Shown here piece by piece: positions 16,964-25,922 of a stretch of 64,000 nucleotides of DNA; position 1 is the stretch's first letter, and every line of letters begins with the position of its first letter. The notes beneath the pieces were generated by a model. It was not told the DNA's origin. It did no database searches and was given only the letters and a program-made list of their open reading frames with translations. The stretch covers positions 124,001-188,000 of the forward strand of contig CAJTYL010000001.1 of the NCBI GenBank assembly GCA_910583855.1, in the 5' to 3' direction. The translations under genes were made by a program, and so were the position numbers. The stretch comes from an uncultured Christensenella sp. (lineage in GTDB: Bacteria; Bacillota; Clostridia; Christensenellales; Borkfalkiaceae).

Positions 16964-18178
16964 ATGGATTACGGAAGGACAAAAATTTATTTAGAGGAGC
17001 GCGGGCAGGCTCATCTTTTAAAATATTACGACGGGCTGACAGACGAGGAAAAACTGCAACTTTTAAACGATATTGAAAAGACCAACTTTTCCGTTTTGAA
17101 AAAGCTTGATAAGTCAATAAAAAAAATCGGGAAAATCACCCCCGTCAACGCAGTTACCGTCGATGATATAAAACGGCGCAGGCTTCAATTTGAAAACGTC
17201 GGATTTAACTTTCTTAAAGAGGGTAAAGTCGCCGCCGTTTTGCTTGCGGGCGGTCAGGGTTCGCGTCTGGGATACGAGGGACCAAAGGGTACATTTGATA
17301 TCGGCTTAACGCGCAAACTTTCGATTTTCGAGCTTCTTATTGGAAACCTTTCCGCCGTAGCGGAGAGGGCGGGAAGATATATTCACTTATTCGTAATGAC
17401 GAGCGTGCAAAATCACGGCGAGACCGTAAAGTTTTTTAAAGAAAATAATTTTTTCGGTTACCCGCAGGATTTAATTCATTTCTTCATTCAGGACGTTGCG
17501 CCCACTTGCGATTTCGACGGAAAAGTTTATCTTGACAGAAAGCACCGCATATCCCTTGCCGCAAACGGCAACGGCGGGTGGTATTCATCACTAGTCAACA
17601 GCGGTCTTGCAAGGGTAATGGAGCGCGAGAATATCGAGTGGCTCAACGTTTTCGGCGTTGACAACGTTTTACAGAAGATGTGCGACCCCTCTTTTATAGG
17701 CGCAACAGTATTAAAACGGTTCCGCTGCGGCGCAAAGGTCGTATCAAAGGTTTGCCCCGAGGAGAAAGTGGGCGTTATCTGCAACGAGGACGGCAAGCCT
17801 ACCGTTTTGGAATATTTCGAGATTCCCGAAAATCTTAAAAACAAGACGAAAAAGGGAGAACTCGTTTACCGTTTCGGCGTCACGCTTAACTACCTTTTCA
17901 ACGTTCAGGATTTAAACATTACACTGTCGGGAAGGCTGCCTTATCACCTTGCGGAAAAGGCTATTCCCCATATGGAGGACGGAGAGCGCGTCACGCCCAA
18001 ACAGCCGTGCGGCTATAAGTTTGAAACGCTTATCGTCGATATGGTAAAACTTATGGGCAGTTGCCTTGCCTACGAGGTCGAACGGGAAAAAGAATTTGCA
18101 CCCGTAAAAAATCTTGTCGGCGTTGACAGCGTGGATACAGCCCGTGCGCTTCTTATCAAAAACGGCATAGTTTTATAA
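16964..18178 (+). CDS. UDP-sugar pyrophosphorylase, UDPGP/UAP1 family
   Basis: 404 residues of the eukaryote-type UTP-sugar-1-phosphate uridylyltransferase family (UDP-GlcNAc pyrophosphorylase-like), which makes UDP-GlcNAc/GalNAc or UDP-Glc from UTP. The nucleotide-binding signature VLLAGGQGSRLGYEGPKG (about residues 91-108) and NVFGVDN and KKGELVYRFGVTLNY blocks fit. It is distinct from bacterial GlmU and GalU. It feeds cell-wall or capsule synthesis (inferred). The SD is weak (TTAGAG). Confidence 0.88.
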   Translation: MDYGRTKIYLEERGQAHLLKYYDGLTDEEKLQLLNDIEKTNFSVLKKLDKSIKKIGKITPVNAVTVDDIKRRRLQFENVGFNFLKEGKVAAVLLAGGQGSRLGYEGPKGTFDIGLTRKLSIFELLIGNLSAVAERAGRYIHLFVMTSVQNHGETVKFFKENNFFGYPQDLIHFFIQDVAPTCDFDGKVYLDRKHRISLAANGNGGWYSSLVNSGLARVMERENIEWLNVFGVDNVLQKMCDPSFIGATVLKRFRCGAKVVSKVCPEEKVGVICNEDGKPTVLEYFEIPENLKNKTKKGELVYRFGVTLNYLFNVQDLNITLSGRLPYHLAEKAIPHMEDGERVTPKQPCGYKFETLIVDMVKLMGSCLAYEVEREKEFAPVKNLVGVDSVDTARALLIKNGIVL

Positions 18179-18269
18179 AATGCATATATACGCCGTCCAA
18201 ATCAGGCGGAAGCGCCTCGTTCTGCCCGTTTCTCTGCGTTCTAATTTGATTAAATATTTAAGGATTTAT

Positions 18270-19604
18270 ATGAAAAGAAAATTCGCATTACTTGCATCAA
18301 CCGTATTGCTCGGCTCCGTGTTTGCGTGCGGCTGTTCGCTACCGTTTTCGGGTACGAACGGCAGGGACGGCGTCGACGGCAAAAACGCCACGGCATACGA
18401 ATATTACGAACTTGCCAAATCCGTCCACGGCGACGATTATACCGTGGAACAGTTTTTAAACGATTATCTAAACTATACCCCTGCGGAGCTTGAAGAAGCT
18501 TTTTCGTTGCAGGCAAGCGTAAACCGTTCGTTGCGTTCCGCCGTATCGGTTGCCGCACAGTTCAACAACGTCTATACGTCCCTCGGTTCGGGCGTTATCG
18601 TAGATTTGGACAAGGAAAAGGGCGACGCTTACGTTCTCACCAACTGTCATGTAATTTATAACGACGCAACTTACGGTTCGCACTACGCGAACACCGTCTA
18701 TTTGTATCTGTACGGGCAGGATGAGGACTATAACGACGACGACAATAGATTTAACGCAACGGTCGTCGGCGCTTCCATAACTTACGACGTGGCGCTTTTA
18801 AAAGTCACGGGCAGCGAGCTTTTGAAAAACAGCGCTGCGGAGGCGGCAACCTTTGCCCGCGAAGAGGATATTTACCTCGGCGAAGAGGTTTACACAATAG
18901 GCAATGCCGAGGGCTGCGGGATGTCTGCAACGCGCGGTTTCGTTACAAAGGACAGGGAATACGTACCATTAAATATTTCAACCAGATACGAAAATTCGGA
19001 CGGCTACGTAAACTATTACTCCGTTCTGCGTACGGACGCGGCTATTAATGAAGGAAATTCGGGAGGCGCGCTTTTCAACCGCGCAGGAAAAATTGTAGGA
19101 CTTATCAACTCTAAAACCGCGGAGAACGGCATAGAAGGAATGGGTTACGCAATTCCCGCAAGCGCTGTAAAAAGACTTTACCCGCTTATGAGGGAGAGTT
19201 ACGAGAAAAACGGCTCTTTAAACACCCGCTTTGATCGCGCGCACTTCGTGGTCGAGAACGATTTCAGTAAAGCGGAAAAAGAAAACGAGTATGTAAAAAG
19301 CAAAATAGAAGTCAAGTCCACGGGCAGCTCGTCTACGTGGGATTCTGAAAATAACAGGTTCGTTATAAACGAAAAGATAAGCGTAGTAAGGGACTGCAAC
19401 GGCTTGAAAGCGGGCGATTTAATAACTCACGTTAAAATTACCGACGGCTCTGCGGTGGTTGAGGATATGGACGTAACAAGGCTCTATCGCTTGCAGGATA
19501 CTCTGCTATCCGCCAGGCAGGGCAATGCGATAATTTTTACCGTACAACGCGGCGACGCTACGGAAAATGTCACGGCAAATATGGCTTTTTCACAGTTCGA
19601 TTAA
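18270..19604 (+). CDS. HtrA/DegP-like trypsin-family serine protease, lipoprotein
   Basis: 444 residues from ATG 18270, chosen for its AAGGATTT SD and because it starts a clear lipoprotein signal peptide (KRK, hydrophobic core, then VFAC and Cys-20). After a collagen-like GTNGRDGVDGKNA linker and a short helical domain, the trypsin-like domain has His-127 (TNCHVIY), Asp-173 (YDVALLKV) and Ser-264 (GNSGGALF). A single C-terminal PDZ-like region (from about 360, with GLKAGDLITHV) follows. It should be anchored outside the cell and act in envelope protein quality control. It is followed by a terminator. Confidence 0.88.
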   Translation: MKRKFALLASTVLLGSVFACGCSLPFSGTNGRDGVDGKNATAYEYYELAKSVHGDDYTVEQFLNDYLNYTPAELEEAFSLQASVNRSLRSAVSVAAQFNNVYTSLGSGVIVDLDKEKGDAYVLTNCHVIYNDATYGSHYANTVYLYLYGQDEDYNDDDNRFNATVVGASITYDVALLKVTGSELLKNSAAEAATFAREEDIYLGEEVYTIGNAEGCGMSATRGFVTKDREYVPLNISTRYENSDGYVNYYSVLRTDAAINEGNSGGALFNRAGKIVGLINSKTAENGIEGMGYAIPASAVKRLYPLMRESYEKNGSLNTRFDRAHFVVENDFSKAEKENEYVKSKIEVKSTGSSSTWDSENNRFVINEKISVVRDCNGLKAGDLITHVKITDGSAVVEDMDVTRLYRLQDTLLSARQGNAIIFTVQRGDATENVTANMAFSQFD

Positions 19605-19648
19605 TAAGCGTTCAGCCTTATCAAATTAAAATTACCTATTAAAAACGC

Positions 19649-19685
19649 AGCCCCCTCGGCAATTTAGCCGAGGGGGCTTTTTATT
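19649..19685 (+). terminator. Intrinsic terminator after the HtrA-like gene
   Basis: AGCCCCCTCGGC (19649-19660) pairs with GCCGAGGGGGCT (19667-19678), followed by TTTTATTTTT. It also ends the convergent metA transcript region. Confidence 0.9.
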
Positions 19686-19686
19686 T

Positions 19687-20604
19687 TTATATAGAAGTTA
19701 TGTCGTATGGCGTTACCTGATATACGTAGTAGTTCAGCCAGTTTATGTAGAACAGATTCGCTGTGGAAGTCCAGTTCATCTTGACTTCCGTCAGGTTCTT
19801 ATCCGCAAAATAGTTGACGGGCGGCTTAATGTCAAGACCCGCCGCAATGTCGCGCTCATACTCGTTTTTAAGGGTGTTCCTGTCGTATTCCATATGTCCC
19901 GTAACGAACACCTGTCGGTTGTCCGAACTCTTTATTACGGAAGCTCCCGCTTTCTTCGAGTATGCAAGGATTTTCAAGCCGCGTATATTCAAAATGTCCT
20001 TCGCGTAAATAATTGTGTGCCTCGAATGCGGCATATGGAACTCGTCCGAAATTCCCCGCATAAGCGGCTCGGAAACGCCGTCGCGTATGCGTTGGTGCGC
20101 AAATATGCCGAAGCACTTTTCCTTTAACGGATGCTTGTTTATCCCGTAAAAATGGTACAAGGCAGCCTGCGCCCCCCAGCATATAAAAATGGTAGAGGTA
20201 ACGTTGCTCTTAGTCCAGTCGAATATTTCTTCAAGCTCTTTCCAGTATGCAACCTTTTCAAACGCCATATTTTCAAGGGGCGCGCCCGTGATAATCATAC
20301 CGTCAAACTTCTGTCCTTTAACCTCGTCAAACGACTTATAGAACCTGTCCAAATGGCTCTTATCAACGTGCGTCGCCTTATAGGTTGAAGTCTTAATAAG
20401 CGTAATATTGATTTGAAGGGGAGAGTTGGACAGTAGCCGCATAAACTGCGTCTCGGTAGTTTCCTTCGTCGGCATAAGGTTTAAAATCGCAATTTCGATA
20501 GGACGGATGTTCTGCGCAACCGCTCTTTCCTTATCCATAACGAAAATTCTCTCGCCCGTCAATATTTTATAGGCGGGTATATCTTTATCAATAACGATAG
20601 GCAT
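19687..20604 (-). CDS. metA: Homoserine O-acyltransferase, predicted acetyl-CoA specific
   Basis: 305 residues of the MetA family, which acylates homoserine in methionine synthesis. The nucleophile Cys-142 (FICWGAQAA) and the His-237/Glu-239 pair (TGHMEYD) are present. Position 111 is Glu (GAPLENMAF); in this family Glu-111 gives acetyl-CoA specificity and Gly-111 succinyl-CoA specificity, so the product is predicted to be O-acetylhomoserine. That fits the neighbouring O-acetylhomoserine sulfhydrylase gene (67-bp gap, same strand). No S-box lies directly upstream; expression is probably from the rnr/smpB/metY side. Confidence 0.93.
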   Translation of the reverse strand: MPIVIDKDIPAYKILTGERIFVMDKERAVAQNIRPIEIAILNLMPTKETTETQFMRLLSNSPLQINITLIKTSTYKATHVDKSHLDRFYKSFDEVKGQKFDGMIITGAPLENMAFEKVAYWKELEEIFDWTKSNVTSTIFICWGAQAALYHFYGINKHPLKEKCFGIFAHQRIRDGVSEPLMRGISDEFHMPHSRHTIIYAKDILNIRGLKILAYSKKAGASVIKSSDNRQVFVTGHMEYDRNTLKNEYERDIAAGLDIKPPVNYFADKNLTEVKMNWTSTANLFYINWLNYYVYQVTPYDITSI

Positions 20605-20621
20605 TTATAAACCTCATATAT

Positions 20622-20650
20622 ACTTCGCAATACTGCGTTGCGTTTCGTGC
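20622..20650. repeat. Short dispersed repeat, copy 1 (CTTCGCANTACTGCGTYGCG)
   Basis: This stretch upstream of metA matches a second copy at 56054-56085 after mnmE with few differences. Both are intergenic. The function is unknown; it could be a remnant of a small mobile or REP-like element. Confidence 0.4.
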
Positions 20651-20671
20651 CGGAAAAAGAAAGTTTTCTAA

Positions 20672-21946
20672 TCACAGCTTTTCCAATGCCTGTTCCAAAT
20701 CGGCGATAATATCGTCGGGGTTCTCTATTCCCACGGAAAGCCTTATAAGATTATGGGGTACGCCTGCCGCCTTCAAATCTTCTTCGGAAAGCTGTCTGTG
20801 CGTAGTGGAAGCGGGGTGAAGAACACAGCTTCTAACGTCCGCAACGTGCGTTTCCTGTGTGATGAGCTGCAACGCCTCCATAAACTTAGCGCACTCTGCG
20901 GCGGTGCCCTTAATGCCAAAGCTCATCATTCCTCCCTGTCCGTCGGGCATATACTTCATTGCAAGCTTGTGGTACTTGTTGTCGGGAAGAGAGGGGTGGT
21001 TTATCCACTCAATCTTCGGGTGGTTTTTAAGATAAGCCGCAACCTTTTTCGCGTTGGAGGAGTGCCTTTCCATTCTCAATGCCAGCGTGTCGCTGCCTAT
21101 GTACGAAATGAAACCGTTTTGCGGACTCATAATCGCGCCGAAGTCGCGCATCATCTGCGCGCGGCACTTCGTCCCGAATGCAACGGGCAAATCCGCATAG
21201 ACCAGCCCGTGATAACTTTCGTCGGGTTCGTTGAACGAGGGATAGCGCTTATTGCCCTTGAAGTTGAAATTTCCCAAATCGACTATAACGCCGCCCAACG
21301 CCGCTGCGTGTCCGTCAAGATATTTTGAAGAGGAGTGAATGACGAGGTGCGCGCCCCACTCCTTAGGGCGGCACAGAACGGGCGTTGCAAGCGTGTTGTC
21401 AACGGCGAAAAGCACGCCGTGCTTGTTCGCAATCTTCGCAATTTTTTCAAAATCGAGGACGACTATCGCAGGGTTTGCAACCGTCTCCGTAAAAACCATT
21501 TTGGTTTTACCGTCTATAAGCTTTTCAATCTCTTCCGCGGGTGCGTCGGGGTCGAAGAAACGGCACTCGATGCCGAGCTTAGGCAAAGTGGTGGAAAACA
21601 AATTGTAAGTTCCGCCGTAAACCGCCGAGGAAGAGAGGATATTATCGCCCGAGCCCGCAACCGTGAAAACGGAAAGGGAAGTTGCGGACATACCGGAAGC
21701 GCAGCCTATTCCGCAAACGCCGCCCTCAAGCGCGGCAACCTTACCCTCGAACGCCGCAACCGTGGGGTTTGCAAGTCGGGAGTAGAAGTACCCGTTGCTC
21801 TTTAAATCGAAGAGGTCCGCCATCTCCTGCGTCTTGGGGTAGAAGTAAGTGGTGGACTGTGAAATGGGCGGTATTCTCGCCTCGCCCGATTTGGGCGCAT
21901 AGCCCGCCTGTACGCATAAAGTATCCAATTTATAGTTTTTTCTCAT
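20672..21946 (-). CDS. metY: O-acetylhomoserine sulfhydrylase
   Basis: 424 residues of the PLP-dependent Cys/Met metabolism family. It joins O-acetylhomoserine and sulfide to give homocysteine. The start KLDTLCVQAGYAP, the ISQSTTYFY block, the cofactor-binding SGMSATSL region and the PLP-lysine motif HSSSKYLDGH are diagnostic; the length matches MetY rather than the shorter MetB/MetC. SD AAGAAGG precedes the ATG. It lies 18 bp after smpB and upstream of metA; together they give homocysteine by direct sulfhydrylation. Confidence 0.94.
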   Translation of the reverse strand: MRKNYKLDTLCVQAGYAPKSGEARIPPISQSTTYFYPKTQEMADLFDLKSNGYFYSRLANPTVAAFEGKVAALEGGVCGIGCASGMSATSLSVFTVAGSGDNILSSSAVYGGTYNLFSTTLPKLGIECRFFDPDAPAEEIEKLIDGKTKMVFTETVANPAIVVLDFEKIAKIANKHGVLFAVDNTLATPVLCRPKEWGAHLVIHSSSKYLDGHAAALGGVIVDLGNFNFKGNKRYPSFNEPDESYHGLVYADLPVAFGTKCRAQMMRDFGAIMSPQNGFISYIGSDTLALRMERHSSNAKKVAAYLKNHPKIEWINHPSLPDNKYHKLAMKYMPDGQGGMMSFGIKGTAAECAKFMEALQLITQETHVADVRSCVLHPASTTHRQLSEEDLKAAGVPHNLIRLSVGIENPDDIIADLEQALEKL

Positions 21947-21964
21947 GCCGTTAATCCTTCTTTT

Positions 21965-22414
21965 TTATCTGTAATTTTTAATTTCTCTGTCAAGCGCGCG
22001 CTTTTGGTCGCGTTCGGCTATCGTTCGCTTTTTATCGTAATTCTGTTTGCCCTTGCACAGAGCAACTTCGACTTTAACGAGCGAGCCCGCAAAATACAGC
22101 GCAAGCGGAACAATCGTAAAGCCCTTTTCGTTCACCTTGCCCGCAAGCCGCGCAATTTCCGCCTTGTGCATCAACAGCTTTCTGTCGCGTTTGCTGTCTT
22201 TTGAAGAGAACGCCCCCGCCCTGTCGTAGACGGGTATATGCAAATTTTTAAGGGTCAGTTCTCCGCCGCGGAGAAGGCAAAAGCTGTCTTTAAGGTTGCA
22301 GTTTCCATTCCTCAGTTGCTTAACCTCCGCGCCTTCGAGAACTATTCCCGCCTCGTATTTTTCTAAAACGAAATATTCGTAAAGGGCGTACTTGTTGTAA
22401 GCAATCTGCTTCAT
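21965..22414 (-). CDS. smpB: SsrA-binding protein SmpB
   Basis: 149 residues. SmpB binds tmRNA and brings it to stalled ribosomes for trans-translation. The start IAYNKYALYEYFVLEKYEAG, the conserved GAEVKQLRNGNCNLKDSF and the basic C-terminal tail KKRTIAERDQKRALDREIK are typical. No tmRNA gene was seen in the window. The ATG lies 6 nt after a TATAAT box and lacks an SD, so a leaderless transcript is predicted in addition to read-through from rnr. The gene starts 41 bp after the rnr stop. Confidence 0.95.
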   Translation of the reverse strand: MKQIAYNKYALYEYFVLEKYEAGIVLEGAEVKQLRNGNCNLKDSFCLLRGGELTLKNLHIPVYDRAGAFSSKDSKRDRKLLMHKAEIARLAGKVNEKGFTIVPLALYFAGSLVKVEVALCKGKQNYDKKRTIAERDQKRALDREIKNYR

Positions 22415-22420
22415 AAATTC

Positions 22421-22449
22421 ATTATACCTTCATAAAAACCAAATAGCAA
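22421..22449 (-). promoter_or_regulatory. Leaderless promoter of smpB
   Basis: On the minus strand TTGCTA (22449-22444), a 17-nt spacer and a perfect TATAAT (22426-22421), then 6 nt to the smpB ATG. It sits in the short rnr-smpB gap. Confidence 0.7.
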
Positions 22450-22454
22450 ATTTT

Positions 22455-24368
22455 TTAAACTAAAAGTTTAAACAGAATCTTCATTCTTCCGAGGTCGCAG
22501 TCCGCAACCTTAATTTTTATCTTCTGTCCCATCTTAAACGAGAATTTATTCCCAGCCAAGGTAAACTTTTCTTCGTAATATTCGTAGTTGTCTTTCGGCA
22601 AATCCTCCAATGGGATAAGCCCCTCAACCGTGTTGTCAAGCTCTGCGAATATCCCGAAGGCGGTCACGCCTGATATAACCGCGCCGTATTCCTCGCCCAG
22701 CCGCTCAGCCATATAGTACAGCTTGTACAGGTCGTCAACCTTTCTTTCGCATTCTTCGGCGGCGCGTTCCCGCGCGGAACAGTCCGCGCCCGCGTCGTGC
22801 GCAAAATTTACGAGTTTATCAAATTTTTTCCCGCTCAAAACCGCCTTTACCGCGCGGTGAACGAACAGGTCGGGATAGCGGCGGATGGGGGAAGTAAAGT
22901 GGCAGTAACACTCGGAAGCCAGCCCGAAGTGCCCCCTGTTTTCTTCCGAATACCGCGCCTTCTGCATAGAGCGCAGCATAACCTTATTTACCACCGAAGA
23001 ATAGGGCTTGTCCTCAATAGCTTTTAAAATTCTCTGAAAATCCAAAGGTTTAATATCTTCACCGTCGTATCTTACCTTAACCCCCAAATCGCGCAGGAAG
23101 GAAAAGAAAGTACTTGCTTTTTCGGGTGATGGCTGCTCGTGTATGCGGTAAAGGCAGGGCGCGCCGTTTTTCTCCAAAAACTCGGCTACCGCCTCATTCG
23201 CGGAAATCATAAACTGTTCTATAATCCGCTGTGAAATCGTCCGCTCGGCAGGCGGAATAACTATTTCGCCCCCGTCGTTAACGTAAATATGCGCTTCCTT
23301 CACGTCAAGGTTCACGTTTCCCAGTCTTTCGCGCCGCTTTTCCATCATAAGGCACAGCGATTGCATATTCTTTACGGTTACTACCAAATCCGGGTACTTG
23401 TCGCAAACCGCTTCGTCGCCGTCCAACAACGCGGTAATTTCGTTGTAGGTTGTGCGGTGGCGGCTTCTTATCAGGCTTTTGCAGACTCTGTAATCTAACC
23501 GTTCACCGTTCCCGTCAAAGGTCATAATACAGCTCATTGCGTATCTGTCCTCGCCCTCGTTCAAAGAACAAGCCCCGTTTGAAAGCTCTTTCGGCAACAT
23601 AGGCAGAACGCGGTCGGGGAAGTACACGCTCGTTCCCCGACCGTACGCGTCGTTGTCAAGAGCTGTTCTCGCCTTAACGTAATGGCTGACGTCGGCGATG
23701 TGTACGCCCAAAATATAATTCTTACCTTTGCGCTCCAAGGAAACGCCGTCGTCAATATCCCGCGTGTCCTCGCCGTCAATAGTTATAATAAGCTCGTCCC
23801 TTAAATCCTCGCGCCCGTCGGGAATAATTCTGCCCTTTGCAACCTCTTGCGCTTCCTTAAGCGCGGCTTCGGGGAATTCTTCTTCAAGATTATAGGAGCG
23901 GATAATTGAAAGCTCCTCGGCTTCAATCTCTCCGCTTTCGCCCAAAATTTCGCAAATCTCCCCGCCCGGTATCTTGCCTTTGGGGTATGAGGTGATTTTG
24001 CAAACAACCTTTTCGCCGTTCTTTGCACCCGAAGAAAGGGAAAGGGGTATAAACACTTCGGGCTGTTTGGGGTTGTCGGGATAGACTAAGGCTCTGCCGC
24101 GCTCCCGCATGTAAGTGCCTATACAAACGTCGCTCCCGCGCTCTAAAATCTTAATAATATAAGCTTCGTCGCGCGTTCCTCTCACGTGCGCCGCAAGCAC
24201 CTTATCGCCGTGGAACGCGCCGCAAACCGAACGGCGGGGCACGAAAAAGTCGTGTCCGGTCGTTTCGTCGTCGGGAATAATAAAGGCGTAGCCCTTGTCG
24301 CTGCCCTGCACAGTGCCCGTAAATTTCTTGTCTTTTTTATTTTTCAAATTTTCGTTTTTATATTTCAT
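22455..24368 (-). CDS. rnr: Ribonuclease R
   Basis: 637-residue 3'-5' exoribonuclease of the RNase II/R family that degrades structured RNA and works with SmpB-tmRNA. Order: a basic N-terminus, cold-shock-like OB domains (about 15-170), the RNB catalytic domain with the metal-binding signature DGEDTRDIDDGVSLE (about residues 199-213), and a C-terminal S1 domain (from about 560). It is shorter than E. coli RNase R, lacking the long N- and C-terminal extensions. rnr and smpB are neighbours in many Firmicutes. The start has no clear SD and follows the secG terminator T-tract closely; a slightly different start is possible. Confidence 0.93.
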   Translation of the reverse strand: MKYKNENLKNKKDKKFTGTVQGSDKGYAFIIPDDETTGHDFFVPRRSVCGAFHGDKVLAAHVRGTRDEAYIIKILERGSDVCIGTYMRERGRALVYPDNPKQPEVFIPLSLSSGAKNGEKVVCKITSYPKGKIPGGEICEILGESGEIEAEELSIIRSYNLEEEFPEAALKEAQEVAKGRIIPDGREDLRDELIITIDGEDTRDIDDGVSLERKGKNYILGVHIADVSHYVKARTALDNDAYGRGTSVYFPDRVLPMLPKELSNGACSLNEGEDRYAMSCIMTFDGNGERLDYRVCKSLIRSRHRTTYNEITALLDGDEAVCDKYPDLVVTVKNMQSLCLMMEKRRERLGNVNLDVKEAHIYVNDGGEIVIPPAERTISQRIIEQFMISANEAVAEFLEKNGAPCLYRIHEQPSPEKASTFFSFLRDLGVKVRYDGEDIKPLDFQRILKAIEDKPYSSVVNKVMLRSMQKARYSEENRGHFGLASECYCHFTSPIRRYPDLFVHRAVKAVLSGKKFDKLVNFAHDAGADCSARERAAEECERKVDDLYKLYYMAERLGEEYGAVISGVTAFGIFAELDNTVEGLIPLEDLPKDNYEYYEEKFTLAGNKFSFKMGQKIKIKVADCDLGRMKILFKLLV

Positions 24369-24373
24369 ACGTA

Positions 24374-24405
24374 CTAAAAAAAGAAAGCGACCATATAAGT
24401 CGCCT
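24374..24405 (-). terminator. Weak terminator between secG and rnr
   Basis: On the minus strand GCGAC and GTCGC (24403-24399 and 24391-24387) form a short stem followed by TTTCTTTTTTT. With only 5 bp of stem, read-through from secG into rnr is likely. Confidence 0.5.
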
Positions 24406-24427
24406 TCGTATTATTTCTTATCTCTTA

Positions 24428-24730
24428 TTAAATGGTCAATATCTGTACGATATATGCAACCACGGAAAGAACTCCGATAACTCCCAAAACAATCCAGCTC
24501 CATTTTTTAAGCTTGCTTTCAATCGAACGCCCTCTGTTTTTGCCGTAGAAGGTTTCGCTTGAAGCGGTTATGCCCTGAATGCCGTCGGAATTGCTTTTCT
24601 GGAATAACACGAGAATAATTGCGAAAAGCGCCGCAAGGAATATGACTACCAGGCAGAATATCATTATGGTCCAGTAAACCGCCTGCTCGGTAGAATTCAT
24701 TATTTTGTCTGCCAACAAATTAACTAACAT
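24428..24730 (-). CDS. secG: Protein translocase subunit SecG
   Basis: 100 residues. It has two hydrophobic helices (about residues 18-41 and 78-98) around the conserved loop, with FQKSNSDGIQGITASSETFYGKNRGRS as the SecG hallmark. It is part of the SecYEG channel in the membrane. SD AAGAGG precedes the ATG, and a promoter is visible upstream. secG-rnr-smpB is a conserved order in Firmicutes, which supports the call. It has about 15 more N-terminal residues than many homologues. Confidence 0.9.
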   Translation of the reverse strand: MLVNLLADKIMNSTEQAVYWTIMIFCLVVIFLAALFAIILVLFQKSNSDGIQGITASSETFYGKNRGRSIESKLKKWSWIVLGVIGVLSVVAYIVQILTI

Positions 24731-24759
24731 ATAAAACCTCTTAATAAGTTTACTGGGAA

Positions 24760-24788
24760 ATTATAACATATAAGACGGCGTTTTTCAA
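24760..24788 (-). promoter_or_regulatory. Promoter of secG
   Basis: On the minus strand TTGAAA (24788-24783), a 17-nt spacer and a perfect TATAAT (24765-24760). Confidence 0.65.
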
Positions 24789-24814
24789 TCAAAAACGCGC
24801 CTAAATTAAAATTT

Positions 24815-25819
24815 TTATTCGGTATTTTCGTCAATTCCGTCAATTTTTCCGTTTTCCCCCGTTTCGGTCAAAGCTTTTGCTTTCGGCTTTCGCTCCCCGA
24901 ATTTATTTATGACGAATATTCCAGCGCAGACAAGTATAAGCGCAATAAGCGTAAACCAGCTCAAAAGCTCGCTTTCACCCAAAATTATCGCGGAGAACGC
25001 CGCGCCGAAAAGCGGATTCGTACTTTTGAATACCGCCACCTTTGAAACGGGGTTGTACCTTAAAAGCACGCCCTGCAACGTAAACGCCGTGGCGGACAAA
25101 AATGCAAGATATAATAGCATAAACGCCGCGCCGACGCTTACTGCGGGTATCGTTCCGCCAAAACTCAAACCTATGATAACGAGAATTATTCCGCCGAAAA
25201 AGAACTGGTACCCGCACAGCGCGGTAGTATCCTCGTGCTTTGAAAATATCTTTACAAGCCCCGCCGCAATAGCAGAGGACAGCCCCGAAAAGATTACGAA
25301 GCCCTCGCCAAGCAGCGTAAACGAAAAGGTGAAGTCCCCGCCGAGGTTTATAAGTATAACCCCGCCGAAGCCCAAAACGCACCCTAAAAGCTTTATAAGG
25401 TTAAATTTTTCCGTGCGAAACAGAAAGCAAGCCGCAATAATCGTGAAGAACACGCCCAAGCCGTTTAAAACTGAAGCCTTTACGCCTGCGGTGTTGGCAA
25501 GTCCTATATAAAAAAAGGTGTATTGCAGAACGGTTTGAAACAGACTTACAAGCCCTACGCGCCATAAATTTTTGGGTTTGGGGATTAAAAACTTTTTCTT
25601 AATTATGCACCCGAATATAATCACCAGTACGCCCGCAAGCGTAAAGCGAGTGCCCGCAAACAGCATTAAGGAGGGCACGTTTTCGGTATCTATTTCAAAA
25701 AGCTTATAACCTATTTTAACGCATGGGAAAGCGCTGCCCCACAAAAGGCAGCAAAAAATTGCGCATATGCATACGATATAAGTTTTTGAAAAAAATTTCT
25801 CTTTGTCTTTAATAAGCAC
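24815..25819 (-). CDS. EamA-family (DMT) transporter
   Basis: 334 residues with ten hydrophobic helices in two EamA repeats (about 15-145 and 165-295), the drug/metabolite transporter fold. The first helix has LLWGSAFPCVKIGYKLF and the second repeat ends in an AFSAIILGESELL motif. The substrate is unknown; family members export amino acids or metabolites. GTG 25819 is preferred as start because a consensus promoter ends 6 nt before it (leaderless); an upstream TTG at 25837 would overlap the promoter. The last 40 residues are charged and cytosolic. Confidence 0.85.
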   Translation of the reverse strand: MLIKDKEKFFSKTYIVCICAIFCCLLWGSAFPCVKIGYKLFEIDTENVPSLMLFAGTRFTLAGVLVIIFGCIIKKKFLIPKPKNLWRVGLVSLFQTVLQYTFFYIGLANTAGVKASVLNGLGVFFTIIAACFLFRTEKFNLIKLLGCVLGFGGVILINLGGDFTFSFTLLGEGFVIFSGLSSAIAAGLVKIFSKHEDTTALCGYQFFFGGIILVIIGLSFGGTIPAVSVGAAFMLLYLAFLSATAFTLQGVLLRYNPVSKVAVFKSTNPLFGAAFSAIILGESELLSWFTLIALILVCAGIFVINKFGERKPKAKALTETGENGKIDGIDENTE

Positions 25820-25825
25820 GTTATC

Positions 25826-25854
25826 ATTATATTTCAAATCAAAAAATATGGCAA
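25826..25854 (-). promoter_or_regulatory. Leaderless promoter of the EamA gene
   Basis: On the minus strand TTGCCA (25854-25849), a 17-nt spacer and a perfect TATAAT (25831-25826). The GTG start follows after 6 nt. Confidence 0.65.
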
Positions 25855-25870
25855 ATAAAATTGTACAAAT

Positions 25871-25922
25871 TAAAAAAGCCTTCCCCTTGGGGGAAGGTGT
25901 CCCAAAGGGACGGATGAGGCTT
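25871..25922 (-). repeat. Palindromic repeat acting as the XRE gene terminator
   Basis: The element contains CCTTCCCC/GGGGGAAGG and GTCCC/GGGAC hairpins enclosed by AAGCC (25876-25880) and GGCTT (25918-25922). On the minus strand it ends in AAGGCTTTTTTAA, so it should terminate the XRE transcript whose stop codon it touches. Short elements of this type (a CCTTCCCC hairpin followed by GGACGGATGAGG) are dispersed in many Clostridia (recalled, not searched). A decayed relative is at about 45990. Confidence 0.65.

Noticed and set aside
20753..21328. 191-codon plus-strand frame opposite metY
   Set aside because: Shadow of metY with no independent support.
24909..25511. 200-codon plus-strand open frame opposite the EamA gene
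   Set aside because: Antisense of a ten-helix membrane protein; its Pro/Ser/Lys-rich sequence is what such antisense frames give.
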